51,187 bases of DNA from Devosia elaeis (GCF_001650025.1 NZ_LVVY01000126.1:1-51187); one strand, 5' to 3'. Shown: positions 17,322-25,409, counted from the first letter of the stretch. The notes: generated by a model from the sequence alone, not told the origin. Numbers and translations are program-made.

Positions 17322-19114
17322 CAGGCCACCAGCCCCTTGGTCAGTTCCAGCGCCTGGCGTTCGAACAGGCGCCGGTAGATGCCGCCATTGAGGCGGATCA
17401 GGGATTGGTGGTCGCCTTCTTCGACGATGCGGCCCTTGTCGAAGACCAGCAGGCGGTCCAGGGCGCGTACGGTCGAGAGGCGATGGGCGATGACCAAAGT
17501 GGTGCGGCCTTCCATCAGCCGTTCCATGGCCTGCTGGATCATCACCTCGCTTTCGCTGTCCAGGCTCGATGTCGCCTCGTCCAGGATCAGGATCGGCGCA
17601 TCGGCGAGGAAGGCCCGGGCAATGGCGACGCGCTGGCGCTCGCCGCCAGACAGCTTCACCCCGCGCTCGCCCACCAGCGTTTCATATTGTTTGGGCAAGG
17701 CCATGATGAAGTCGTGCGCATTGGCCTGCCTGGCCGCCTCAACGATTTCGGCACGGCTGGCGCCGGGCCTGGCATAGGCGATGTTCTCGGCCAGGGTGCG
17801 GTGGAACAGGATCGGCTCCTGCTGCACGATGGCGATCTGGCCGCGCAGGCTGGCCTGCTCGACATCGGCGATGTTCTGCCCGTCGATGGTGATGGCGCCG
17901 CCCTTAAGGTCGTAGAGCCGCTGGATCAGCTTGACGAAGGTGGTCTTGCCCGAGCCCGAATGGCCGACCAGGCCCACGCGCTCGCCCGGCTTTATCTCCA
18001 CCGAGAAGTCGCGATAGAGCGGGGTCGGGTGCGAGCCGTACTGGAACGTCACCTTGTCGAAGCGGATATGCCCCTCGCCGATGGCGATCGGGCCGGCGCC
18101 GTCACGGTCGGCGATGCCGAGCTTCTGGGCGTGCAGGTTGACCAGTTCCTCCATGTCGTTGACCGATTTCTGCAGGTTGCGGATATGCTGGCCGACATCG
18201 CGCAGATGGCCCTGGAGCAGGAAGAACATGGTCAGGACGAAGGTGATGTCACCGGCCGTGGCGGCCCCGCTCTGCCACAGCATCAGCGCCGTGCCCAGGA
18301 TGGCGGTCTGCATGGCGACCATCATCACGCCCTGGACGCCGCCATTGAAGGTGCCGCGCCGCCAGGTGCGCCGCGTGCGCTTGCGCCATTTGGCGACCAC
18401 CTTGTCGATCAGCCCGTCCTCGCGCGCCTCGGCGCCGAAGGCCTTGACCACGCTGTTGCAGCTCACCGCATCGGCCAATGCCCCGCCCACCTTGGTGTCC
18501 CAGGCATTGGAGAGGGTGGCGGCCGGCGCCACGAAGCCGACCGACAGCCAGACGGTGACGCAGATATAGATGAGCGAGCCCAGGCCCACGACCAGGCCCA
18601 TGATTGGCCAGGACGAGCCCAGGATGATGGTGGCGCCCACCAGCATCACCACCGATGGCAGCAGCGCCAGGAGCAGCGTGTCGTTCAACAGGTCGAGCGC
18701 CCACATGCCGCGCGTGATCTTGCGCACGGTGGAGCCGGCGAAGCCGTTGGCATGCCAATCGGTGGAAAAGCGCTGCACGCGATGGAAGCCCTGGGCGGCC
18801 ACGTCGCTCATCATCTTGAGCGTCAGCGGGATGATGTTGAGAAACACCAATTGGCGCAGGGCCACCGAGGCCAGGTAAAGGCCCGACATCAGCCAGAAGG
18901 CCGAGACGGCGATGTCCCAGCTGCCCTGGCCCGAGGCGACCGCGTCGACCAGGCGGCCGGCAAAGACCGGGCTCAGCGCCTCGGCCAGGGTCGCGGTCAG
19001 CACCAGCAGGGCGATGCCGGCGATGCGAACGGGCTGATGGCGCCAGTGCCGGAAGGTGAAGCCGAGCACGTTGCGGAACGCATCGGCCCGGAAGTCGAGT
19101 TTCTTGCGACTCAT
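17321..19114 (-). CDS. ABC exporter, fused membrane and ATPase domains (MsbA/MDR type)
   Basis: The 597-residue half-transporter has a six-segment exporter membrane domain (about 25-330) and a C-terminal ATPase with Walker A GHSGSGKT, signature LSGGERQR, Walker B ILILDEATS and the switch IAHRLST. Such proteins form homodimers that export lipids, drugs or peptides from the cytoplasmic side. The start is set at the ATG (MSRKKLDFRADAF), where family-like sequence begins; no strong ribosome-binding site is seen. The 5' leader holds a promoter, palindrome, leader frame and terminator (19234-19399). The substrate is unknown. Confidence 0.9.
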   Translation of the reverse strand: MSRKKLDFRADAFRNVLGFTFRHWRHQPVRIAGIALLVLTATLAEALSPVFAGRLVDAVASGQGSWDIAVSAFWLMSGLYLASVALRQLVFLNIIPLTLKMMSDVAAQGFHRVQRFSTDWHANGFAGSTVRKITRGMWALDLLNDTLLLALLPSVVMLVGATIILGSSWPIMGLVVGLGSLIYICVTVWLSVGFVAPAATLSNAWDTKVGGALADAVSCNSVVKAFGAEAREDGLIDKVVAKWRKRTRRTWRRGTFNGGVQGVMMVAMQTAILGTALMLWQSGAATAGDITFVLTMFFLLQGHLRDVGQHIRNLQKSVNDMEELVNLHAQKLGIADRDGAGPIAIGEGHIRFDKVTFQYGSHPTPLYRDFSVEIKPGERVGLVGHSGSGKTTFVKLIQRLYDLKGGAITIDGQNIADVEQASLRGQIAIVQQEPILFHRTLAENIAYARPGASRAEIVEAARQANAHDFIMALPKQYETLVGERGVKLSGGERQRVAIARAFLADAPILILDEATSSLDSESEVMIQQAMERLMEGRTTLVIAHRLSTVRALDRLLVFDKGRIVEEGDHQSLIRLNGGIYRRLFERQALELTKGLVA

Positions 19115-19233
19115 TTTGCGTATCCGGCGCCGTTGTCCGGCCGCCGGTTCCTCAAAAGGGAATATGAAAGACACAGCGCGGGCCTCTGTCGGCAATGGTC
19201 CCATGGGGCCATGTCGGGCTGCTGGAGAAACGG

Positions 19234-19272
19234 AAAAACCGCGGGCGGCTGGCCTTGATCGGCGGGCCGCGG
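19234..19272 (-). terminator. Possible attenuator in the ABC exporter leader
   Basis: Reading the minus strand, CCGCGG (19272-19267), a 22-base loop region and CCGCGG (19244-19239) are followed by five T residues (19238-19234). It lies 11 bases after the stop of the leader frame and about 120 bases before the exporter start. The stem is short but all GC. Alternative pairings inside the loop (GCGGC/GCCGC) are possible, as expected of a switchable structure. Confidence 0.4.
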
Positions 19273-19283
19273 GGAGCAAGGAC

Positions 19284-19331
19284 CTAAGGTCGGCGCTTGC
19301 CCATCGGGGAAGCGAATGTGAATGCTGTCAT
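19284..19331 (-). CDS. Putative 15-residue leader peptide of the ABC exporter
   Basis: An ATG preceded by AGGGAGG at 7 bases opens a short frame for MTAFTFASPMGKRRP and then TAG. It lies just downstream of the proposed promoter and just upstream of the terminator-like hairpin. The peptide ends with K12-R13-R14-P15, a Lys/Arg-x-Lys/Arg pattern like those at which macrolide-bound ribosomes arrest in known erm-type leaders. That the frame is translated, and that it regulates the exporter, is inference from position and ribosome-binding site. Confidence 0.4.
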   Translation of the reverse strand: MTAFTFASPMGKRRP

Positions 19332-19362
19332 GCAACGCCTCCCTGTGCTGAAAATTGAAGCG

Positions 19363-19399
19363 GCGAACGGTTTGTAGCCAAACCGTTCGCTCTTGCCAA
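19363..19399 (-). promoter_or_regulatory. Promoter overlapped by a perfect 12-bp palindrome (operator)
   Basis: On the minus strand TTGGCA (19399-19394), a 17-base spacer and TACAAA (19376-19371) form a sigma70-type promoter. The perfect inverted repeat GCGAACGGTTTG (19363-19374) and its complement (19379-19390), with a 4-base centre, covers the spacer and the -10. That is the classical placing of a repressor operator, for example of a TetR-family protein. No repressor gene is adjacent. Confidence 0.6.
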
Positions 19400-19549
19400 T
19401 GGCGGATTTGTGATCGGGACGCCTGCTGGTGCAGATCGGTCACAGCGGCCGCGGCCGAGCCCCACAATTTGCATCATCGCCGGGTGGCGCCGGGCGCGGC
19501 GGAGCGCTAGGCTCGCCGCCAATGATTCAAAAGCAAGAGGCATGGTCCC

Positions 19550-20791
19550 GTGAGCAATTCCCCCATCGATCCGGTCAAACTCGACAAGCTCGGCGAGGTC
19601 GCCATCAAGGTCGGCCTGCAATTGGCCGAGGGCCAGGACCTGATCATCACCGCGCCGATGAGCGCCGCGCCCCTGGTGCGCCGCATCACCGAGCATGCCT
19701 ACAAGGCCGGCGCCGGGCTCGTCACCAGCATCTATTCGGACGAGGAAACCACGCTGGCCCGCTTCCGCCATGCCCGGGACGAGAGTTTCGACCGGGCTGC
19801 CGGCTGGCTCTATGCCGGCATGGCCGAGGCCTATAAGAACAATGCCGCGCGCCTGGCCATTTCCGGCGACAACCCGATGATGCTGGCCAATGAGGACCCG
19901 GACAAGGTCTCGCGCGCCAATCGCGCCAATTCGGCGGCCTATCGCCCGGCGCTGGAGCTGATCACCAGCTTTGCCATCAACTGGAACATCGTCTCCTATC
20001 CGACGCCCAACTGGGCCAAGCTGGTCTTCCCCAACGATCCCGAGGACGTCGCCATCGCCAAGCTGGCCGATGCCATCTTCAAGGCCAGCCGCGTCGACCA
20101 GGACGATCCGATTGCCGCCTGGAAGGCCCATAACGCCAATCTCAAGGCGCGCTGGACCTGGCTCAACGGCAAGAAGTTCTCGGCGCTCAAATACAAGGGC
20201 CCCGGCACCGACCTCACCATCGGCCTCGCCGATGGGCACAAGTGGAAGGGCGGCGCCTCCGAAGCCAAGAACGGGGTCACCTGCAATCCCAATATCCCGA
20301 CCGAGGAAGTGTTCACCACGCCCCATCGCCTGCGCGTCGAGGGCACGGTTTCGGCCACCAAGCCGCTCAGCCACAATGGCACGCTGATCGAGAACATCCA
20401 GGCCCGCTTCGAGGACGGTCGCATGGTCGAGCTCAAGGCGAGCAAGGGCCAGGACGTGTTCAACAAGGTGCTCGACACCGATGAAGGCGCCCGCCGCCTC
20501 GGCGAAGTGGCGCTCGTGCCCCATTCCTCGCCGATTTCGGCATCCGGCATCCTGTTCTACAACACGCTCTACGACGAGAACGCCTCGTGCCACATCGCCA
20601 TGGGCCAGTGCTATGCCGATTGCTTCGAGGGCGGCAAGGACCTCTCGCCCGACCAGATCTTCGCCCAGGGCGGCAATAAGAGCCTCATCCATATCGACTG
20701 GATGATCGGCTCCGACCAGGTCGATATCGACGGCATCCATGCCGACGGCTCCTCCGAACCGGTCATGCGCAAGGGCGAATGGGCGTTTTGA
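19550..20791 (+). CDS. Aminopeptidase, M29 family (AmpS/PepS-like)
   Basis: The 413-residue protein fits M29 metallo-aminopeptidases in length and sequence: GTDLTIGLADGHKWKGG, the NIPTEEVFTTPHR motif with a metal-binding Glu, and C-terminal HIDWMIGSDQVDIDG (His and Asp ligands). The family removes N-terminal residues from peptides in the cytoplasm with two metal ions. The GTG start at 19550 has AAGAGG about 10 bases upstream; an ATG eight bases earlier is out of frame and stops at once. It is divergent from the ABC exporter. Confidence 0.92.
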   Translation: MSNSPIDPVKLDKLGEVAIKVGLQLAEGQDLIITAPMSAAPLVRRITEHAYKAGAGLVTSIYSDEETTLARFRHARDESFDRAAGWLYAGMAEAYKNNAARLAISGDNPMMLANEDPDKVSRANRANSAAYRPALELITSFAINWNIVSYPTPNWAKLVFPNDPEDVAIAKLADAIFKASRVDQDDPIAAWKAHNANLKARWTWLNGKKFSALKYKGPGTDLTIGLADGHKWKGGASEAKNGVTCNPNIPTEEVFTTPHRLRVEGTVSATKPLSHNGTLIENIQARFEDGRMVELKASKGQDVFNKVLDTDEGARRLGEVALVPHSSPISASGILFYNTLYDENASCHIAMGQCYADCFEGGKDLSPDQIFAQGGNKSLIHIDWMIGSDQVDIDGIHADGSSEPVMRKGEWAF

Positions 20792-20811
20792 TGCCCGCCT
20801 CCCTCCACGCT

Positions 20812-20887
20812 GTCATCCCCGCGAAAGCGGGGACCTCCGTTGAGATAGTGCGCCGGAAACAGGGGTTCCCGCTTTCGCGGGAATGAC
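20812..20887. repeat. Palindromic intergenic repeat (GTCATnCCCGCGAAAGCGGG family)
   Basis: Arms of 24 bases at 20812-20835 and 20864-20887 match in inverted orientation at about 22 positions, around a 28-base centre. Each arm also has its own small hairpin (CCCGC/GCGGG type). This kind of repeat is common in alphaproteobacterial chromosomes. It lies between the convergent aminopeptidase and ppk2 genes and could stop transcripts from both sides. Confidence 0.8.
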
Positions 20888-20903
20888 CTTGCGGAGGGGA
20901 GGT

Positions 20904-21758
20904 CTACTCCCCCTCCAGCCCCAGAAATTCCTCGGCCGTGAGCACGATCTTGCGGTCGATCTTGCCGATTTCGTCTTCGTCCTTGCCCGCATAATCCACG
21001 CCATGCAGCATGGTGCGGATGGCGTTGAGGCGGAGGCGTTTCTTGTCATTGGCGCGGAACACGGTCCAGGGGGCGTGCTTGCTGTCGGTATGCCGCAGCA
21101 TCCGGTCGCGCGCTTCCGAATAGGCATCCCATTTGCTCAGCGCCTCGAGATCGACCGGTGACAATTTCCAGGTCTTGAGCGGGTCGTGGCGACGGTCGTG
21201 GAACCGCTTGAGCTGCATTTCGCGCCCGATCGACAGCCAGAACTTGAACAAAATGATGCCGTCCCGGGTGAGGCGCTTTTCGAATTCGGGCGCTTCCTCC
21301 AGGAAATGCTCGCTCTGCTCGGGCGTGCAGAAGCCCATCACCGGCTCCACTCCGGCGCGGTTGTACCAGGAGCGGTCGAACAGCACCATTTCGCCCGCCG
21401 CCGGCAGCCAGTCGACATAGCGCTGGAAATACCATTGCGTGCGCTCGCGGTCGTTCGGCTTGGGCAGGGCGGCGATGATGTTGAAGCGCGGATTGAGGTT
21501 TTCCAGGAAGCGCTTGATCGTCCCGCCCTTGCCGGCGGCGTCGCGGCCCTCGAACACGATCAATGTCCGCGTGCCGGCCTTGGCCATATGCGCCTGGTGC
21601 AGCACCAGCTGCTTTTGCAGCGCATACATCTGCGTGTCATAATCGTCGTTGTCGAGCTTTTCGTCATAGGGATAGCCGCCCGAGGTGAAGGCGGCTGTCC
21701 TGATGGCCTTGGGCAGGTCGGGATCGTTTATGTCAAAACCGTCAAAAGGGTCGGTCAC
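20904..21758 (-). CDS. ppk2: Polyphosphate kinase 2 (PPK2)
   Basis: The 284-residue protein has the PPK2 P-loop GRDAAGKGG (71-79), PNDRERTQWYFQRYVDWLPA (101-120), the Walker B-like MVLFDRSWYNRAG (124-136) and the lid region with GRE...RFHDRRHDP. PPK2 moves phosphate between polyphosphate and nucleotides, favouring NTP regeneration from NDP. It starts at GTG with GGAG seven bases upstream, and is divergent from phoR with only 69 bases between. The Pho box in that gap overlaps the ppk2 ribosome-binding site. Confidence 0.94.
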   Translation of the reverse strand: MTDPFDGFDINDPDLPKAIRTAAFTSGGYPYDEKLDNDDYDTQMYALQKQLVLHQAHMAKAGTRTLIVFEGRDAAGKGGTIKRFLENLNPRFNIIAALPKPNDRERTQWYFQRYVDWLPAAGEMVLFDRSWYNRAGVEPVMGFCTPEQSEHFLEEAPEFEKRLTRDGIILFKFWLSIGREMQLKRFHDRRHDPLKTWKLSPVDLEALSKWDAYSEARDRMLRHTDSKHAPWTVFRANDKKRLRLNAIRTMLHGVDYAGKDEDEIGKIDRKIVLTAEEFLGLEGE

Positions 21759-21759
21759 G

Positions 21760-21794
21760 CTGTCACTCCGTTGTCATTGCGAACGTGCTATGAA
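21760..21794 (+). promoter_or_regulatory. Pho box and -10 element of phoR
   Basis: CTGTCAC-TCCG-TTGTCAT (21760-21777) is two 7-base direct repeats with an 11-base period, matching the PhoB consensus CTGTCAT-N4-CTGTCAT at 12 of 14 positions, one of the two differences being the commonly allowed C for T. After 11 bases comes TATGAA (21789-21794), at the spacing seen in PhoB-activated promoters where the box replaces the -35. The start codon of phoR follows at 21828. The 3' part (GTCATTGCGAACG) resembles a widespread repeat motif, which weakens the call slightly. Confidence 0.65.
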
Positions 21795-21827
21795 GCCGGT
21801 TCCCGCGCAAGAGGCGGGGCCAACACC

Positions 21828-23138
21828 GTGACCAGACCACCGGATATGGACGATCCCCATCCCGCCAATGCCTTGAGCCTGCCGCAGGCCGCCCTGACGC
21901 GGCTCATCGGCTATGGCCCCCTGCTTGCCGGCCTGGCCGGGGTGGTCCTCTGCTTCGTGCTCCTGGGCGGGCTCCGGCCGGACCTGGCCATTCTCGGGCT
22001 GCTGGTCGTCATCGTCCTCCTGGCCCTGCTGCCGCTTCCGGTGGTCACGGTTACCCAGGCCGTGGAAATTCCCGCTCCCGCGCGGATCGATGCGGATGAA
22101 GGCGCGATTTCGGCCTTCGCCGAGGCCCTGGCCGATCCCTGCTTCGTTCTCGACCGGCGCGGCACCGTGCTCTACACCAACGCGCCGGGCGCCCAGCAAT
22201 TTCCCAGCCTGCAGCCGGGCCGCGTCATGACCCTGGTGCTGCGCAATCCCGAATTGATCGCCGCCATCGAGGGGGCGGTGCGCACCGGCTCGGCCCGCAG
22301 CTTCGAACTGCACGAAACCCTGCCGTCCGAGAGCTGGGACAAGGTCGTCGTCGCGCCGCTGCATCAGCCCGGCCAGGCCTGGCTGGAGGATGACGACCGG
22401 CACCTGCTCGTCACCTTCCAGAGCCTGACCGAACTCAAGCGGGTCGACGCCATGCGCGCCGATTTCATCGCCAATGCCAGCCACGAATTGCGCACGCCGC
22501 TGGCCTCGCTGATGGGCTTCATCGATACCCTGCTGGGCCCCGCCGCCAAGGATGCCGCAGCGCGCGAGAAATTCCTCGGCATCATGCGCGGCCAGGCGGA
22601 CCGGATGAGCCGGCTGATCGACGACCTGCTCAGCCTGTCGCGTATCGAAATGCACCAGCATCTGCGCCCCACCGGCTCGGTCGACCTGTCCGGGCTCCTG
22701 CGCGAAGTCCGCGAGGGCCTGCAGACCCAGGCAAGGGCGGCCGAACTCGACGTGGTGCTCAAGCTGCCCGGGCAGCCCGTCAAGGTCACGGGCGACCGCA
22801 GCCAGCTCTATGAAGTGTTCGAGAACCTCATCGACAACGCCATCAAATACGGCGCCGGCGGCAAGAGCGTCGAGGTCAGCCTCCATGAAACCGACCGGCC
22901 CGGCCTGCGCCATCAGGTCAGCGTCGTCGATCACGGCCCGGGGGTCGAACCAGAACACGTGCCGCGCATGACCGAGCGGTTCTACCGCATCGATGCCGAT
23001 GCCAGCCGCAAGAAGAAGGGCACCGGCCTGGGCCTGGCCATCGTCAAGCACATCATCCAGCGCCATCGCGGCCAGATGACGATCAAGAGCCGCGCCAATC
23101 CCGGCGAAGGGCTGAGGGTGGATGTGCTGCTGCCTTAG
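21828..23138 (+). CDS. phoR: PhoR-like sensor histidine kinase
   Basis: The start is placed at the GTG at 21828 because AGAGGCGGGG lies just upstream; an in-frame ATG at 21846 has no such signal. The 436-residue protein has two closely spaced membrane segments (about 25-70), a PAS-like domain (about 90-200) and the kinase core: NASHELRTPL with His219, N box NLIDNAIKYG, G1 DHGPGVE, F box ERFYRIDA and G2 GTGLGLAIVKH. This layout is that of PhoR, which phosphorylates PhoB under phosphate limitation. No phoB, pst or phoU gene is in the window. Confidence 0.85.
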   Translation: MTRPPDMDDPHPANALSLPQAALTRLIGYGPLLAGLAGVVLCFVLLGGLRPDLAILGLLVVIVLLALLPLPVVTVTQAVEIPAPARIDADEGAISAFAEALADPCFVLDRRGTVLYTNAPGAQQFPSLQPGRVMTLVLRNPELIAAIEGAVRTGSARSFELHETLPSESWDKVVVAPLHQPGQAWLEDDDRHLLVTFQSLTELKRVDAMRADFIANASHELRTPLASLMGFIDTLLGPAAKDAAAREKFLGIMRGQADRMSRLIDDLLSLSRIEMHQHLRPTGSVDLSGLLREVREGLQTQARAAELDVVLKLPGQPVKVTGDRSQLYEVFENLIDNAIKYGAGGKSVEVSLHETDRPGLRHQVSVVDHGPGVEPEHVPRMTERFYRIDADASRKKKGTGLGLAIVKHIIQRHRGQMTIKSRANPGEGLRVDVLLP

Positions 23139-23366
23139 GGGCGAGCTCTGCACCGGGAATGGAAAATCGTTCCAGCCGCCGATCTGTCCGGATATATCGA
23201 TATATATCGGGCTTGTCGGTTTTGAATCGGGATGGTTTGAGGTACGTACCACGAAAATTTAGACTTTCGTTCCCGCGCTCAGCCTTGAGGTGCAGTCTCA
23301 ATCCATTATCATGATATGTATCTGGAAAGATAAAATACACCAGATGCATTCGGAGAGGAGATTTTC
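23139..23366. promoter_or_regulatory. Promoter region of the esterase gene with palindromes
   Basis: The 228-base gap has a 14-base palindrome ATATATCGATATAT (23192-23205) and an AT-rich part next to the esterase gene with ATCTGG (23320-23325) and CCAGAT (23340-23345) as inverted half-sites. These may be regulator sites; no coding frame is credible. Confidence 0.35.
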
Positions 23367-24428
23367 ATGAAACGGTATCGTTCGCTTGCCCTGGCAATGA
23401 TCATGTCAGCGGCCCTTTCACTGCCGGCCATCGCCCAGGTGACGACCAAGCAGCCCGACAAGGTGGAGGGGGCACTGCCGGCCAAGGTCGAGCAGATTTC
23501 AGTTCACAGCCCGGCGATCGAGGGCAATCTCATGGGCGAAAGCGCCGAGCGCGATGTCTTCGTGGTGCTGCCGCCGGGTTATGAGGACGATCCTGACAAA
23601 CGCTATCCCGTCGTCTATGCGCTGCACGGCTACTGGATCGGCGCCGAGCAATGGATGCAGGAAGTGCATGCGCCCCAGACCATCGAAGGCGCCTTCGCCA
23701 AGGGCACGCCGGAAATGATCGTGGTCTTCCCCACGTCGTGGAACCGCTATTACGGCTCGATGTATTCGAGCTCGAGGACCACCGGCAATTTCGAGCATTT
23801 CATCGCCAAGGATCTCGTCGCTTATATTGACGAGAATTACCGGACCATCCCCGAGCGGGAGAGCCGGGGCCTTGTCGGTCATTCCATGGGCGGCTATGGC
23901 GCCACGCGCATCGGCATGAAGCATGCGGACGTGTTCAGCGCCCTCTACGTGATGAGCGCCGGCGGCGGCGTATCCACCGGGCCCGCTCCGCTCAGCGCCG
24001 AGGCCATCGCCGAAATCGCGGCCATGACCGGGCCGGACGACGCCGAGGATATTTCCACCGAGGCCCGCTCCACCCTCGCGCGTGCGGCCGCCTGGTCGCC
24101 CAATCCCAACAATCCGCCGCTCTATCTCGACCTGCCCTATGACGGCGATGAGTTGAACGAGGCGGTGGCGGCGAAATGGGCGGCCAATAACAGCGTCACC
24201 CTGCTCGACCAATATGTCGATCAGTTCGAGCGCTATGCCGCCATTGCCATCGATGTGGGCGACGATGATCGTGCCGCGGTGGGCGCGCGGCAATTGAGCG
24301 AGGCACTTGCCGCCTATGAGATCGAGCATTCCTTCGATCTCTATGAAGGCGATCACACCAGCGAGCTGGGCTTCCGCCTCCAGGACCATGTCCTGCCGTT
24401 TTTCGGCGAACACCTGGCCTTCGAATAG
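23367..24428 (+). CDS. Secreted esterase, alpha/beta hydrolase (esterase D-like)
   Basis: The 353-residue protein has a signal peptide (MKRYRSLALAMIMSAALSLP, cleavage probably after AIA at 23) and the putative-esterase fold. VYALHGYW (84-90) forms the oxyanion region, GHSMGGYGA (171-179) holds the nucleophile Ser173, and GDHTSELGF near the C-terminus supplies the His. Family members hydrolyse small carboxylic esters; the substrate here is unknown. GGAGAGGAG precedes the ATG. It is a single-gene unit closed by a strong terminator. Confidence 0.88.
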   Translation: MKRYRSLALAMIMSAALSLPAIAQVTTKQPDKVEGALPAKVEQISVHSPAIEGNLMGESAERDVFVVLPPGYEDDPDKRYPVVYALHGYWIGAEQWMQEVHAPQTIEGAFAKGTPEMIVVFPTSWNRYYGSMYSSSRTTGNFEHFIAKDLVAYIDENYRTIPERESRGLVGHSMGGYGATRIGMKHADVFSALYVMSAGGGVSTGPAPLSAEAIAEIAAMTGPDDAEDISTEARSTLARAAAWSPNPNNPPLYLDLPYDGDELNEAVAAKWAANNSVTLLDQYVDQFERYAAIAIDVGDDDRAAVGARQLSEALAAYEIEHSFDLYEGDHTSELGFRLQDHVLPFFGEHLAFE

Positions 24429-24443
24429 CGGCCTGGCCGCAAA

Positions 24444-24472
24444 CGAAAAGGGCGCCGCCGGCGCCCTTTTCG
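24444..24472. terminator. Strong bidirectional terminator
   Basis: CGAAAAGGGCGCC, a GCC loop and GGCGCCCTTTTCG form a perfect 13-bp stem with A and T tracts on its two sides. It serves the esterase gene and the convergent gcrA gene. Confidence 0.85.
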
Positions 24473-24491
24473 TCTCTATCCGGCAGGCGCC

Positions 24492-25028
24492 TCAGCGCTT
24501 TTTCTTGTCCATCTGGTGATAGGCCCGGCGCGAGTGGAATTCGCAATAGGGGCCGGTTTCCAGGCTGTGCTGACCGCAGAAATAGAAGTCCTTGGTCAGC
24601 GGATCGCCGATCGGCCACTTGCAGGTATGCTCGTTGAGCTGGAGCAGGTTGAGGCGCTTGTCCTCGGGAATGAAGAGTTCCTGGCTGGCGGGTGCCACAT
24701 AGAGATCGGCTTCCATGTCCGGGGTGACGGCGAGGGCGGTGGCCCCCATCACCTGCGGCCGCGACATGGTCGGGCGCGGCTTGGCGCTGACATGGCTCAT
24801 GCCCGCGGAGGGGCTGGCGACGCGGCGCGGCGTGGAGCGCGCGGCCGGGCGGGCGCGCGGCGCCGTATTGGTCGGCTTGGCGCGGGCCGACAGCTTGAGG
24901 CGGTGCACCTTGCCGATCACGGCATTGCGGGTCACCCCTTCGCCCAATTCACCCGCGATCTGGCTGGCACTCAAACCTTCCATCCAGAGCTTTTTCAAAA
25001 GTTCGACGCGCTCGTCAGTCCAGCCCAT
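24492..25028 (-). CDS. gcrA: Cell-cycle regulator GcrA
   Basis: The start MGWTDERVELLKKLWMEGLS is the canonical GcrA N-terminus, and the ATG at 25028 has AGGAG eight bases upstream; the longer frame is not used. The N-terminal DNA-binding domain (about 1-45) is followed by a Pro/Ala/Arg-rich linker and the C-terminal sigma70-interacting domain with CKWPIGDP and FCG...YCEFHSRRAY. GcrA acts with the methyltransferase CcrM on promoters with methylated GANTC sites. The product is 178 residues. Several GANTC sites lie in its own upstream region. Confidence 0.96.
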   Translation of the reverse strand: MGWTDERVELLKKLWMEGLSASQIAGELGEGVTRNAVIGKVHRLKLSARAKPTNTAPRARPAARSTPRRVASPSAGMSHVSAKPRPTMSRPQVMGATALAVTPDMEADLYVAPASQELFIPEDKRLNLLQLNEHTCKWPIGDPLTKDFYFCGQHSLETGPYCEFHSRRAYHQMDKKKR

Positions 25029-25059
25029 CGATTGTGCTCCTGAAACCATCGTCAAAACA

Positions 25060-25255
25060 GAATCCTTCATTGCGCTGCCAAAAACGGTCTGGCAGCTTTG
25101 AGAATCTACAGCTCGTATGTTGAGCGGGTCCGCCGCACGAGATATCGTGCCCCAACGCCTTGGAGATTACGCCATGGCAGGAATCGGGATCAAGAGTCGC
25201 GGGCGATTTTCCCCGTTTATTCATTGGTTAAGATTGCCCTAACAATCTTTGAGTC
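25060..25255. promoter_or_regulatory. Cluster of five GANTC sites between gcrA and argD
   Basis: GANTC occurs at 25060-25064, 25102-25106, 25181-25185, 25194-25198 and 25251-25255, five in 196 bases, while about one per 300 would be expected for this base composition. This is the recognition site of CcrM. It suggests that gcrA and perhaps argD transcription follow the methylation state. The region 25029-25409 contains no gene. Confidence 0.55.
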
Positions 25256-25353
25256 AAATCAGCCACTTGGCTCTGTCTCATTGACTTGAGGCGGTTTTTT
25301 CGCCTATTTCCGGTGGCGAAAACGCGCTGCCGAACGGCGCGTTTTTGCCTTTT
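25230..25353 (+). terminator. Hairpin and intrinsic terminator in the argD upstream region
   Basis: A first hairpin AAGATTG-CCCTAA-CAATCTT (25230-25249) is followed by a strong terminator: GGCGAAAACGCGC (25315-25327), a 9-base loop and GCGCGTTTTTGCC (25337-25349) with one wobble, then TTTT. It points along the plus strand, but no plus-strand gene precedes it because gcrA is divergent. It therefore terminates either an argD leader (attenuation) or an unannotated small RNA. Confidence 0.55.
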
Positions 25354-25409
25354 GTGGCCGCTTTGCCACGCTGCCCGTCAACGCGCTTTCCAAGAGAGGA
25401 AGTTTCATC

